Below are positions 16,412-24,531 of a DNA stretch of 64,000 bases, piece after piece. The number at the start of each line of letters is the position of its first letter. Within the stretch, counting starts at the first letter, position 1. A program made the position numbers and the translations under genes. This DNA is from Marinovum sp034669705 (lineage in GTDB: Bacteria > Pseudomonadota > Alphaproteobacteria > Rhodobacterales > Rhodobacteraceae), in contig NZ_JAXMOR010000001.1 in assembly GCF_034669705.1 (NCBI RefSeq), positions 62,001 through 126,000 of the forward strand, read 5' to 3'. The notes beneath the pieces were generated by a model. It searched no databases and was not told the origin of the DNA. It worked only from the letters and a program-made list of their open reading frames with translations.

Positions 16412-16884
16412 TGACAAGTCGCGCTGACCTTCAGGCCGTGGTCGAGACTGCCACCGAGGGTTTGACCAACACCCAGATCCTGGCTGTGGCGTGGTGGATG
16501 GTTGAACGGGTTGCAGACCCAGAGGACTTCCACCAGCTCGACATGTTCCTCGGGATGACAGCCGAGCATTGCCGCGACGTTCGCCTCGAAGCGGCCATTG
16601 CCGCCGATCGCGAGGCCTTTGCAGAGGGAAACTTTTGCGCAGGTCCGCCCGATGGGAGGCTGCCTGTCTTTTTGCGGGAAGAGTTGCTGGATCGGGCCGC
16701 CGCCACTCACGCCGAAACGCTCGATCCTGAGCCAGGGCTGCGTGCACGTATGCGCGTAGCCCTGGCAAAAGCCAGCGACTGGTTTGCCCGGTCCGACGAC
16801 ACCTGGACGGGCAGCATTGTTGGCGGTGTTTGCTTCGTTGCGACCGCCACTCTTGGATTTCTCTTTGCCGGAGTTTTGCAGTGA
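16411..16884 (+). CDS. Early phage protein with C-terminal membrane segment
   Basis: A 157-residue protein starting at ATG 16411 (MTSRADLQAVVETATEGLTNTQ), overlapping the previous stop (TGATG). The bulk is helical and soluble. The last 25 residues (GSIVGGVCFVATATLGFLFAGVLQ) form one hydrophobic segment, giving a tail-anchored topology. A frame extension to 16354 overlaps the previous gene and is not needed. The function is unknown. Confidence 0.65.
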   Translation: MTSRADLQAVVETATEGLTNTQILAVAWWMVERVADPEDFHQLDMFLGMTAEHCRDVRLEAAIAADREAFAEGNFCAGPPDGRLPVFLREELLDRAAATHAETLDPEPGLRARMRVALAKASDWFARSDDTWTGSIVGGVCFVATATLGFLFAGVLQ

Positions 16885-17132
16885 CTCATTTCGATCTGAC
16901 CCCGCGCTCGCCGGTAGAGCGCTGGAACCACTTGCAAGAGCAGCTGCGTAAGGCGCGGCTCTGTTGGCCGGCGATGGCCGACATCTATGAGGCTGCCGAT
17001 GTCCGCGAGCAAGCGGCGGCCGATTATAGCCAGCACGTCGTGGCCGCAATAACCGAACTCGATGCGCTCGATATCCAAGGCGCTCTGTACGATGTGCCGG
17101 AGCTGCTCGATCTGACCTACGGGAGGGCGTGA
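16881..17132 (+). CDS. Hypothetical early phage protein
   Basis: An 83-residue protein using GTG at 16881, which overlaps the upstream stop (GTGA). The sequence VTHFDLTPRSPVERWNHLQEQLRKARLCWPAMADIYEAADV is helical, with no recognised domain. The longer start at 16830 overlaps the previous gene substantially. It lies 3 bases ahead of the ParB-like gene. Confidence 0.55.
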   Translation: MTHFDLTPRSPVERWNHLQEQLRKARLCWPAMADIYEAADVREQAAADYSQHVVAAITELDALDIQGALYDVPELLDLTYGRA

Positions 17133-17135
17133 GCG

Positions 17136-17972
17136 ATGCCGGCTCCCCAGAAAATCAGCACCATGCGGCTGGCTGTCAGCGAAATCGAGATCCCGGACCG
17201 GTTGAGGGATGTCGATCCGAAGAAGGTGGCGCTGATCGTGCAGTCTGCCAGCGATGGCCATGGCATTCGCGATGCGATCCACGTTCGCAAGACCAGCAAA
17301 GGGTATTTCCTGATTGATGGGCGCCATCGTTTGGCGTCTTGCGATCCGCTAGGTCTGGATGATCTGGAAGCGGATATCTGGAAATGTACAGAAGATCAGG
17401 CGCGGTTTATGGAGGCCGATGCCAACCTCTCGGGGGGCTTCCTGACTCCGCTCGACATGGCTGTCAGCTTGGCCGAGCGCAAGCGGTTCTATGAGAAGAT
17501 GTACCCGGAAACTAAGCGCGGCGTGGCCGGCGCAATGGCTCGGCATGGACAGCAACAGACAGAAATGTCGTTTGCTCAGTACATCGGTGAAGTCGTCGGG
17601 ATTACAGCGCGCCAGGCGCAACGCATCGTTGCTGCCGGTGAAGGATTAAAGAGCGACGATGTCGCTGCGCTGCAAGTCGTGTCGCGCCAGCTCAAGATGA
17701 ACGATCTGTACGAGATCGCGAAGGTCTCCGAGGATGCCGAGCGGCGTGAGGTGGTCCGCGCGTTGGCTGCGGGCAAGGCGAAGACAGCATCGAAAGCCCG
17801 CAAGCTCTACGCCGCCGCAACCGGTGACGCACCTGCGCCGGTCGATCCGGTCGATGCCGAGTTCCAAGCGCTGCTGAAGGCTTGGGGCCGTGCTCGCAGG
17901 TCTGCCCGGGCGCGTTTCCTGGATCGAATCAGCGATGAGCTGCGCGCAATGCTGGAGGCCGACAATGCCTGA
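17136..17972 (+). CDS. ParB-like nuclease-domain protein
   Basis: A 278-residue protein. The N-terminal ParB/sulfiredoxin domain (about residues 10-100) has EIEIPDRLRDVDPKKVALIVQSA and the box II-like motif LIDGRHRLAS. A central helix-turn-helix follows (GITARQAQRIVAAGEGL). Such proteins sit directly before the transposase in many alphaproteobacterial Mu-like phages; whether they nick DNA or regulate is not known. Its stop overlaps the MuA start by 8 bases. Confidence 0.85.
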   Translation: MPAPQKISTMRLAVSEIEIPDRLRDVDPKKVALIVQSASDGHGIRDAIHVRKTSKGYFLIDGRHRLASCDPLGLDDLEADIWKCTEDQARFMEADANLSGGFLTPLDMAVSLAERKRFYEKMYPETKRGVAGAMARHGQQQTEMSFAQYIGEVVGITARQAQRIVAAGEGLKSDDVAALQVVSRQLKMNDLYEIAKVSEDAERREVVRALAAGKAKTASKARKLYAAATGDAPAPVDPVDAEFQALLKAWGRARRSARARFLDRISDELRAMLEADNA

Positions 17973-20118
17973 ACTGCGCAGCCCCGATCGCGTATGGTGG
18001 ACGCCTGACCAATTGGCAGAGGCGGCTCTGCCCGATCTTCCGCAGACTGGGCGTAGGATCAACGCGATGGCTGCGCGATTCAACTGGCGCGCGGTGACAG
18101 GCAAGGCGCGCCGCCGGAAAGGAAAGGGCGGCGGTTGGGAGTACCATTGGACCCTTTTGCCGATGCGCGCGCAGCAGGCCTTGCTGGCGACCGTCAAGCA
18201 GGATGGTGCTCCGCAACAGATGCCGCGGGGCGAGGCATGGGAATGGTTCGAGGGCCTGCCCGAGAAGCACCAGGCAAAGGCGCGGCAGAGACTGGCCATG
18301 ATCCAGCGGGTCGAGGCCCTGGTCGCCGGCGGTCTTGGTCGCGATCTGGCCGTGCGGGAAGTGGCTCAGATCGAAGGCGTCAGCGGAAAGACGATCTGGA
18401 ACTACATGGCCGACATCGCGGGCGTCAGGATTGATGACCGGTTGCCATATCTTGCGCCACGCTATCAGGCCGCAATGCGCAGGGTGCAGCGCGCCGAAGT
18501 TGACGATGCGTTCTGGGAGTTCCTCAAGAGCGACTACCTTCGCCCGGAAGCGCCCTCTTTCGCCAGCTGCTACCGACGCGCCGTGCAGGTTGCCCGCGAT
18601 CAAGGGTGGCAGACCGGCAAGGAACGGACCATGCGCAACAGGCTCTCCGCAGAGGTCCCGGAGCTGACGCAAACCCTGTGTCGTAAGGGCGTGGATGCGC
18701 TCAAGGCACTGTATCCCGCCCAGACCCGGGACCGTGTCTCGCTCCATGCGATGGAAGCGGTAAATGCCGACTATCATCGGTTCGACGTCTTCGTTCGCTG
18801 GCCGGTCGATCCTGGCTCGAACAGCGGTGGGGGCCAGATCGTACGCCCGCAGCTGGTGGCGTTTCAGGATATTTATTCCGGTCGCATCCTCAGCTGGCGG
18901 CTGGACCGGACGCCCAACAAAGTGGGCGTGAGCCTCGCGCTCGGCGACATGATCGAGCGGTTCGGCATTCCCAGCCACGGCGTGCTGGATAACGGCCGGG
19001 AGTTCGCCAACAAGTTCCTGACCGGCGGCGTCAAGACGCGGTACCGGTTCAAGGTCAAGGATGACGATATCCCAGGCATCCTCACAACGCTGGGTGTCGA
19101 GATACACTGGGCGACGCCCTACAGCGGCCAGTCAAAGCCGATTGAACGCGCCTTCAGGGACATGGCCGACGACATCGCAAAGGATCCCCGGTTTGCCGGT
19201 GCCTATACGGGCAATCGTCCAGACGCCAAGCCGGAAAACTATGGCAGCACGGCGATCCCGCTCGAGGAATTCATCGCTGTCGTGGCGCGCGGTATCGAGG
19301 AACACAACGCGCGTCCGAACCGGCGTGGCCAGACCACCGCAGGGCGCTCGATCATCGAGACATTCGAGGAATCCTATGCCAATGCGCCGATCCGAAAGGC
19401 GACGCCGGAGCAACGCCGGCTCTGGCTGATGGGGGCCGAGGGGGTGAAAGCCGACAGTCGCAACGGGCTGATCCGCTTCATGGGCAACGAATACCACGCC
19501 GAATGGATGTACGAGATCGCCGGCGACTGCGTCGTGGCCCGGTTCGATCCGGCCGACCTGCGCGCGCCGCTGCATATCTACGCGCTCAGCGGGGGATATC
19601 TGGGAGAGGCCGAGTGCCGTGTTGCGGCTGGCTTCTTCGACCTCGACGAGGCCCGACAGCATAACGCAGCGCGCAAGAAGTGGATCAAGGCCGAGAAGGA
19701 GGCCGCCACTGCGGCGCGTACTCTGCGCACCAAGGAACTGGGTGGCTATCTCGACGGGATCGCAGCCCGGGAGCCGGCCCCTGCGCCGGAAACCAAGGTG
19801 GTGCGGATGATGCCCCAGCAACGCCCGGTCAAGGGCGCGCCGAAGGCAGCGCCATTGTCCGAGACCGAGAGTGCGCAACGCGCGGCCTTTGTCGCCGACT
19901 TCCAGGCGCGCAAGACCGAGAAGGACGAAGCTGCCGCCAAGCGCGACGACGCGCGGGAGCGGTTTGCCAGGGCCGAGGAAATCGAGGCCCGGTTGGCCGA
20001 TGGCGAAGAGGTCTCTCGGGACCTGATCCGCTGGATGGAGGGCTATCGGCAGACACCGGAATATCGCGTCTTCAAACGCGAGAAAGAGACCCCCGCTCGG
20101 GACGCTAGACAGGATTGA
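17965..20118 (+). CDS. MuA-like DDE transposase
   Basis: A 717-residue transposase starting at ATG 17965 inside the end of the ParB gene. The N-terminal Mu DNA-binding domain has RVWWTPDQLAEAALP and INAMAARFNWRA. A second helix-turn-helix lies near residues 115-175 (REVAQIEGVSGKTIWNYM). The RNase-H-like core carries the DDE triad at D269 (VNADYHRFDVFV), D342 (GVLDNGREFANK) and E394 (KPIERAFRD), close to MuA D269-D336-E392. The C-terminal barrel contains NEYHAEWMYEIAG, and the Lys/Arg-rich tail probably contacts MuB. It performs strand transfer in replicative transposition and integration. Confidence 0.97.
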   Translation: MPELRSPDRVWWTPDQLAEAALPDLPQTGRRINAMAARFNWRAVTGKARRRKGKGGGWEYHWTLLPMRAQQALLATVKQDGAPQQMPRGEAWEWFEGLPEKHQAKARQRLAMIQRVEALVAGGLGRDLAVREVAQIEGVSGKTIWNYMADIAGVRIDDRLPYLAPRYQAAMRRVQRAEVDDAFWEFLKSDYLRPEAPSFASCYRRAVQVARDQGWQTGKERTMRNRLSAEVPELTQTLCRKGVDALKALYPAQTRDRVSLHAMEAVNADYHRFDVFVRWPVDPGSNSGGGQIVRPQLVAFQDIYSGRILSWRLDRTPNKVGVSLALGDMIERFGIPSHGVLDNGREFANKFLTGGVKTRYRFKVKDDDIPGILTTLGVEIHWATPYSGQSKPIERAFRDMADDIAKDPRFAGAYTGNRPDAKPENYGSTAIPLEEFIAVVARGIEEHNARPNRRGQTTAGRSIIETFEESYANAPIRKATPEQRRLWLMGAEGVKADSRNGLIRFMGNEYHAEWMYEIAGDCVVARFDPADLRAPLHIYALSGGYLGEAECRVAAGFFDLDEARQHNAARKKWIKAEKEAATAARTLRTKELGGYLDGIAAREPAPAPETKVVRMMPQQRPVKGAPKAAPLSETESAQRAAFVADFQARKTEKDEAAAKRDDARERFARAEEIEARLADGEEVSRDLIRWMEGYRQTPEYRVFKREKETPARDARQD

Positions 20119-20186
20119 TCGGGGTGAAGGTGGCGCAGCGGGCTGGACCCCCGCCAGCGCCTGTTGACGAAAGCAACGAGGTCAGA

Positions 20187-20930
20187 ATGACAGAGAGCAG
20201 TCAGATCCACAATACATTGGCGCCCCTGAGGAACGTCATGAGTTTCATGACTATGGTCGAGCGCCTCAACGGCCGCAGCAGCGGCATCCCCGGTATGGGG
20301 TGTTTCTACGGCCCGGCCGGTTTCGGCAAAAGCATGGCGGCGATGTACTGCGCCATGCGGACCGAAGCCTGCCTTGTCCAGTGCGAGAGCTGCTGGACGC
20401 CCACCGCGCTTTGCGAGGCGATCCTCGACGAGTTGGGGATCAAGCCGCAGTCGACCGTCTGGCGGATGGCCAAGCAAATCCAGCAGGCGCTGGCGAGCGA
20501 AGGCATTCCGCTGATGATCGACGAGGCCGATCACATCGTGGCCAAGAAGTACATCGAGCTGATCCGCGACATCTACGAGAAGAGCCAGGTGCCGGTGATC
20601 CTGATCGGCGAAGAGGCGATGCCCTCGAAGCTGCGGCACTGGGAGCGGATCAACAGCCGCATGCTGGCGCGCGTTCCGGCGCAACCGCTGGACGACGAAG
20701 ACTTCGAGGTTCTGAGGAACATCCGCTGCCCGGACGTCGAGCTTGCCGATGACCTGGTCGCGGCGATCAAGGGTGCAAGCCGCGGCTCGGCCCGGCTGAT
20801 CGTCAACAACCTCGACAGCGTCCGGCTGGAGGCCCAGGTGCGCGGCGTGCGCCGCGCGCTCTCTCTGGCCGACCTGGGCAAGTTCGAACTGCATGACGGC
20901 ATCCCGGCCGAGATGCGGAGGCTCGCATGA
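20187..20930 (+). CDS. MuB-like AAA ATPase, target-DNA activator
   Basis: A 247-residue AAA+ ATPase started at ATG 20187 (MTESSQIHNTLAPLRNV). Walker A is GPAGFGKS at residues 42-49, Walker B is PLMIDEAD with the Asp at 112, and a sensor-like LIGEEAMPSKL follows. MuB binds target DNA, stimulates MuA and confers target immunity. A TTG start at 20115 would add a poorly supported leader. Its stop overlaps the next gene by ATGA. Confidence 0.94.
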   Translation: MTESSQIHNTLAPLRNVMSFMTMVERLNGRSSGIPGMGCFYGPAGFGKSMAAMYCAMRTEACLVQCESCWTPTALCEAILDELGIKPQSTVWRMAKQIQQALASEGIPLMIDEADHIVAKKYIELIRDIYEKSQVPVILIGEEAMPSKLRHWERINSRMLARVPAQPLDDEDFEVLRNIRCPDVELADDLVAAIKGASRGSARLIVNNLDSVRLEAQVRGVRRALSLADLGKFELHDGIPAEMRRLA

Positions 20931-21496
20931 GCTGGCGCACCAAGGATCCCGAGCGTCTCGACTACATCTGGCGCAAGGCGCAGGCGCTGAGCCTGGCTGG
21001 CCCGTTCACCTATCAACAGCTGAGTGCCGATGTCGGTATGGACGTCAAGTATATCGGCGTGCTGTGCCTCGATTGGGAAAAGGAAGGCAAGCTTCAGCGC
21101 GTGCCGTCGGAGCGGTCTCAGCATGTGCACATGCAGGTCCCCCAGCATCTGAACCGCGGGCGGATTGCCGTCGACGAGGATGGGAGGGATACCGCTCAGG
21201 ACCGGATGTGGCGGGTGATCCGCAAGATCGGTTCCTTCGATGCGCGCGACGTGGCGATGTATGCCAACAGCCCCGAGCTGACAATCTCGGAACGCGCCGC
21301 GGCCGAGTTCTGCCGGATGCTCTGCCGCTCCGGCTACCTGCGCGTTCTGCGCAAGGAACAGCCTGGCAAGAAGCTGGCGGTCTATCAGCTGGTGAAGAAC
21401 ACTGGGCCGCGTGCACCCCGCGTCCGCCGCCTGAGTGTGATCTGGGACGACAACCTCGAACGGATCACCCATCTGCCGGACGGGGTGACGACATGA
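20927..21496 (+). CDS. Phage early protein with winged-helix features
   Basis: A 189-residue protein starting in the ATGA overlap with muB. Two repeat-like winged-helix units can be seen: FTYQQLSADVGMDVKYIGVLCLDWEKEGKLQR, and FDARDVAMYANSPELTISERAAAEFCRMLCRSGYLRVLR. It probably binds DNA. Proteins of this type follow MuB in related phages, but the role is unknown. Confidence 0.75.
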   Translation: MSWRTKDPERLDYIWRKAQALSLAGPFTYQQLSADVGMDVKYIGVLCLDWEKEGKLQRVPSERSQHVHMQVPQHLNRGRIAVDEDGRDTAQDRMWRVIRKIGSFDARDVAMYANSPELTISERAAAEFCRMLCRSGYLRVLRKEQPGKKLAVYQLVKNTGPRAPRVRRLSVIWDDNLERITHLPDGVTT

Positions 21497-21870
21497 CCTC
21501 GGATCCGCTTGCCAAGGCCCGCGCCGCCTGGGGTGCAGACATGCCCGACTGGGTCGCTCTGCTCGCCAGCGCCTGCGCCGGCGCCAGCCAGAACCAGGTG
21601 GCCAAGCGCCTGGGCGTCTCGGCGACGCTGGTCTCGAATGTGTTGGGGGCCAAGTACACCGGTGACATGACCCGCGTCGAAGACATCGTTCGCGGCGCCT
21701 ACGCCCGCCTGGTCACCGACTGTCCGGCACTGGGCGAGTTGCCCACCGACATTTGCCGCAAGTGGCGCCGGAAGGCGCGCAAGCTCAACAGCGCCAATTC
21801 GCTCAATGTCACCATGTTCCGGGCCTGCAACCGGTGCCCGATCCACAAGGGAGCCGATGATGGTCAGTAA
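21493..21870 (+). CDS. Helix-turn-helix phage protein
   Basis: A 125-residue protein starting at ATG 21493, overlapping the previous stop. It has an XRE-like HTH (SQNQVAKRLGVSATLVSNVLGAKYTGD) and a C-terminal Cys pair (FRACNRCPIHKG). A much longer frame begins upstream, but that portion overlaps the preceding gene. The role in early regulation or replication is unknown. Confidence 0.72.
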   Translation: MTSDPLAKARAAWGADMPDWVALLASACAGASQNQVAKRLGVSATLVSNVLGAKYTGDMTRVEDIVRGAYARLVTDCPALGELPTDICRKWRRKARKLNSANSLNVTMFRACNRCPIHKGADDGQ

Positions 21871-22189
21871 GCGTGACGAGGCAATCGCCCTGGCCCGACA
21901 GGGACACCCGCCGGCCGAGATCGCTGTCAGGACCGGCCTCGCGGTCAACTCGGTCTATCACTACCTGCGCGAGGCGCGCCGTGCCGGAGAGGACATCCCG
22001 AACTTCCAGCGCGGCCCACGTTTGGGGAAGGTGATCTGCATCGACGCCGCGACCGTTCAGGCACTGCGGCCGCATGCCAACCGGCGGATGTGCAGCACCG
22101 ACGAGCTGGCGCGTCAGATCGTCCGGCGCGCGGCACAGGGCGAGCTGATCGATTCCATTCTCGACGACGAGGTGGCGCTTCATGGCTGA
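21857..22189 (+). CDS. Helix-turn-helix phage protein
   Basis: A 110-residue protein starting at ATG 21857 (alternative ATG at 21860), overlapping the previous gene by 14 bases. The N-terminal HTH reads DEAIALARQGHPPAEIAVRTGLAVNSVYHYLREAR, like terminase-small or resolvase-type recognition helices. The C-terminal half, with STDELARQIVRRAAQGELIDSILDDE, resembles a ribbon-helix-helix or dimerisation region. The function is not known. Confidence 0.72.
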   Translation: MMVSKRDEAIALARQGHPPAEIAVRTGLAVNSVYHYLREARRAGEDIPNFQRGPRLGKVICIDAATVQALRPHANRRMCSTDELARQIVRRAAQGELIDSILDDEVALHG

Positions 22190-22571
22190 ACCGGAACTGA
22201 CACCGATGCAGGTCATCGAGCTGACCGCCAGCGCGATCAAAAAGGTGCACCTCCGCGGCCGGCGCGGCGTCGAAATGGTGACCCACGACGAGATCGTCGC
22301 CGTGATCGGCACGCTGCTCGATATGGGAGCCGGCGCCCTGGCGGGTCTAGAGGAGGCTTTGGCCGAAGACCGCGATGCTGTGCGGTACCGCTGGCTGAGG
22401 ATGCGCAATCCCGATGCGATCGAGGCCGGCGGCGTCTTTGCCGGTCTCACCCCCGACAACGTGGTTCTGACCGGCGAGGACCTCGATCAAGCGATCGACG
22501 CCGCGATGGCCGAGGTCGACGTCGCGATGGCCGCGACCTCACCCATTCTCAACGAAGGAGAGCAGAGATGA
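22182..22571 (+). CDS. Hypothetical early phage protein
   Basis: A 129-residue acidic protein, MAEPELTPMQVIELTASAIKKVHLRGRRG and on, with no recognised domain. It overlaps its neighbours by 8 and 4 bases, so it is translated as part of the early operon. Alanine- and aspartate-rich helices fill the C-terminus. Confidence 0.65.
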   Translation: MAEPELTPMQVIELTASAIKKVHLRGRRGVEMVTHDEIVAVIGTLLDMGAGALAGLEEALAEDRDAVRYRWLRMRNPDAIEAGGVFAGLTPDNVVLTGEDLDQAIDAAMAEVDVAMAATSPILNEGEQR

Positions 22572-23209
22572 CAGAGCAGACGCCAATTCCCGGTGTCGAG
22601 ATGATCAATGGCACCCCGCACATGCAGGACGGCAAGGGCCGTTGGCAGCCGGTCAGCACCATCAAGCCGCAGGACCTGCTGGAGCATGAGACCGTGTGCA
22701 AGATCATCGGCCATGCCGAAGACCTCAGCGCCCAGGTGACCCGGTTCAAGGCGCACACCTTCGACGATCTCGGCGACTTCGAGGCGCTGTTGGCGCAAGA
22801 GTACGAAGCGACACGCGGCGGGCAGAAGGGCAACAAGACCTTCCTCAGCTTCGACGGGCTCAAGAAGGTCCAGATCGCGGTGCAGGATCACATCGATTTC
22901 GGGCCGCAGCTGCAAGTGGCCAAGGAGTTGATCGACGACTGTCTCAACGAATGGGCGGCCGAGGCCAATGACAACCTGCGCGCCATCGTCACCCGCGCCT
23001 TCAATACCGACAAACCGGGCCAGGTGAACCGGGCGGAGATCTTCATGCTGCTGCGGCTGGAGATAGACGACACCCGCTGGAAGCAGGCGATGGTGGCGAT
23101 CCGCGATGCGATGCGCGTGGTCGGATCCAAGACCTACGTCCGCTGTTATCGCCGCGAGACGCAGGAGAGCCCGTGGCAGGCGATCACCATCGACCTGGCG
23201 AAGGCCTGA
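22568..23209 (+). CDS. DUF3164 family phage protein
   Basis: A 213-residue protein with the DUF3164 pattern: GRWQPVSTIKPQDLLEHETV, GGQKGNKTFLSFDGLKKVQIAVQDHIDFGPQLQVAKELIDDCL, and a C-terminal WKQAMVAIRDAMRVVGSKTYVRCYRR. This family is common in the early region of Mu-like phages. A role in replication is possible but unproven. It starts in an ATGA overlap with the upstream gene. Confidence 0.87.
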   Translation: MTEQTPIPGVEMINGTPHMQDGKGRWQPVSTIKPQDLLEHETVCKIIGHAEDLSAQVTRFKAHTFDDLGDFEALLAQEYEATRGGQKGNKTFLSFDGLKKVQIAVQDHIDFGPQLQVAKELIDDCLNEWAAEANDNLRAIVTRAFNTDKPGQVNRAEIFMLLRLEIDDTRWKQAMVAIRDAMRVVGSKTYVRCYRRETQESPWQAITIDLAKA

Positions 23210-23210
23210 C

Positions 23211-23519
23211 ATGACCCTGGTGATGTCCAAACCTCGTCAGGCCGATCCGGGCCGCGTTCGCAATGCGGTCACAGGGCTGCGCGAGGTGCTCGGCGATTTG
23301 CCGGATAATCACGACTTCGGTGACTACAAAGCCTTCGAGGCAGCCTTCTGGATTGGGCTCGACGGCTTGGAGGCGGCGTTCCGCAAGCTCTGCAAGGACG
23401 GCCGGATCAGCCGGAACGACGAGTACTGCACCATCGCGGGCTTTGGCGGGTGGCCACCTCTCGCTTGGGCCTTATCGGCGCGCTGGAGAAGTGGCTGCGC
23501 GTCGTTGAACGCAGCCTGA
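23211..23519 (+). CDS. Hypothetical early phage protein, probably frameshifted at its 3' end
   Basis: A 102-residue frame from ATG 23211 (MTLVMSKPRQADPGRVRNAVTGLREVLGDL). After GFGG at about 23450 the reading becomes Trp/Ala-rich and unlike a phage helix. In the -1 frame from the same point the sequence continues VATSRLGLIGALEKWLRVVERSLKED and stops at 23530, five bases before the next start. A one-base loss in the G-run at 23448-23453 would explain this. The function is unknown. Confidence 0.55.
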   Translation: MTLVMSKPRQADPGRVRNAVTGLREVLGDLPDNHDFGDYKAFEAAFWIGLDGLEAAFRKLCKDGRISRNDEYCTIAGFGGWPPLAWALSARWRSGCASLNAA

Positions 23520-23535
23520 AGGAGGATTGAGACCC

Positions 23536-23709
23536 ATGTTCAAGACACTCTTCGACCGTCTTTTCAAAGCCTCGGAACGCCTGTTTCGCGTCGACCGCTG
23601 GGACACGAGCGAATGGAAGTATGGCTTCGGCTGGTGGGATGAGGCTTTCGAGATTTACATCGGCAAGCGGATCATCCGCTTTTGCCCGGACGAGGCGGAC
23701 TTCAGATGA
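23536..23709 (+). CDS. Small phage protein, 57 residues
   Basis: MFKTLFDRLFKASERLFRVDRWDTSEWKYGFGWWDEAFEIYIGKRI and on, starting at ATG 23536 with an AGGAGG site 11 bases upstream (the earlier start at 23527 would sit on that site). Tryptophan-rich, basic then acidic; no family recognised. It ends in an ATGA overlap with the next small gene. Confidence 0.6.
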   Translation: MFKTLFDRLFKASERLFRVDRWDTSEWKYGFGWWDEAFEIYIGKRIIRFCPDEADFR

Positions 23710-23825
23710 GGCGGCTGACGAAATGGTACGGCTCCTGGAACCCTGCGCCGGGCTGGTGGCTCGCCCCGGCCGGGATTGTCAGCATCGGGCTCTGGCTGGC
23801 CTTCGTATTTGCGTGCGCGGCATGA
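23706..23825 (+). CDS. Very small membrane protein, 39 residues
   Basis: A short frame, MRRLTKWYGSWNPAPGWWLA then PAGIVSIGLWLAFVFACAA, starts at the ATGA overlap with the gene before and ends in an ATGA overlap with the gemA-like gene after. The second half is one hydrophobic segment. The coupled overlaps on both sides are the main reason to believe it is translated. Confidence 0.55.
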   Translation: MRRLTKWYGSWNPAPGWWLAPAGIVSIGLWLAFVFACAA

Positions 23826-24280
23826 CTGGCGTCCTGCAACGCAAGATCTTCGTCGGCTGCAAGCAGCTGGGCCTCGACACCGAGGCGCGCCACGATCTGC
23901 AGCTTGCGGTGACCGGCAAATCCAGCTTGTCGGACATGACCGACGAGGAAAAGCGCAAGGTGTTGGCGCGGCTGAAGCAAGCGGGTTTCAACCCCGAGCC
24001 GAGGAAGCATGGCGCCAGGCACAAGCGCGCGCCGCGCAATGATCTGCGGCTGATCCATGTCCTGTGGAAGAAGCTGGGCGAGGCCGACGCGCTGCGAGAC
24101 CCCAGCCGTAAGGCGCTGAACACTTTCATCCGCGCGCGCTTCGAGAAGGTCTGGCAGACCGTGCCGGCCGACGTCGACATGCTGCGCGAGTGGCATCAGA
24201 TCGACGACGTGATCCAGGCGCTCAAAGCCTGGGCCGAACGGGCAGACGCTGATTTCGATTTCGGGAAGCACAGGAAATGA
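23822..24280 (+). CDS. GemA / gp16-like regulatory protein (DUF1018)
   Basis: A 152-residue protein from ATG 23822 (MTGVLQRKIFVGCKQLGLDTEARHDLQLAVTGKSSLSDMT). The family signature is the start KIFVGCKQLGLD and the later RLIHVLWKKLGEADALRDPSRKALNTFI. Mu GemA (gp16) affects host gene expression and DNA topology during early infection. It sits in the expected place late in the early operon. Confidence 0.85.
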   Translation: MTGVLQRKIFVGCKQLGLDTEARHDLQLAVTGKSSLSDMTDEEKRKVLARLKQAGFNPEPRKHGARHKRAPRNDLRLIHVLWKKLGEADALRDPSRKALNTFIRARFEKVWQTVPADVDMLREWHQIDDVIQALKAWAERADADFDFGKHRK

Positions 24281-24531
24281 AGAAGTCCATCCATCCGGTC
24301 ACTGACCGCGTCGTCGTTCGCTACCTGGAACACGTCACCGGGCTCGACATCGAGGCCATCCGCGCCACCATCGGCCGCAAGGTCGAGACCGGTCTGGAGC
24401 ATGGCGCTGGCGGCGTCCGGGTGGACGGGCTGCATTTCGTGCTGGCAGGCGGCACGGTCACCGATCTGTTTCCGGCCTGCAAACCGCCGAAGCACATCGG
24501 GTCCTGCAAACGCCGCCGGGAGATCGAGTGA
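24277..24531 (+). CDS. Hypothetical early phage protein
   Basis: An 84-residue protein (MKKSIHPVTDRVVVRYLEHVTGLDIEAIR) overlapping both neighbours by 4 and 1-4 bases. It has two C-terminal cysteines and a basic tail. No family could be assigned with certainty; the sequence VRVDGLHFVLAGGTVTDLFP suggests a small beta domain. Confidence 0.62.
   Translation: MKKSIHPVTDRVVVRYLEHVTGLDIEAIRATIGRKVETGLEHGAGGVRVDGLHFVLAGGTVTDLFPACKPPKHIGSCKRRREIE

Noticed and set aside
17929..19107. 392-codon minus frame across MuA
   Set aside because: Mirror frame of the transposase; no start context or family resemblance.
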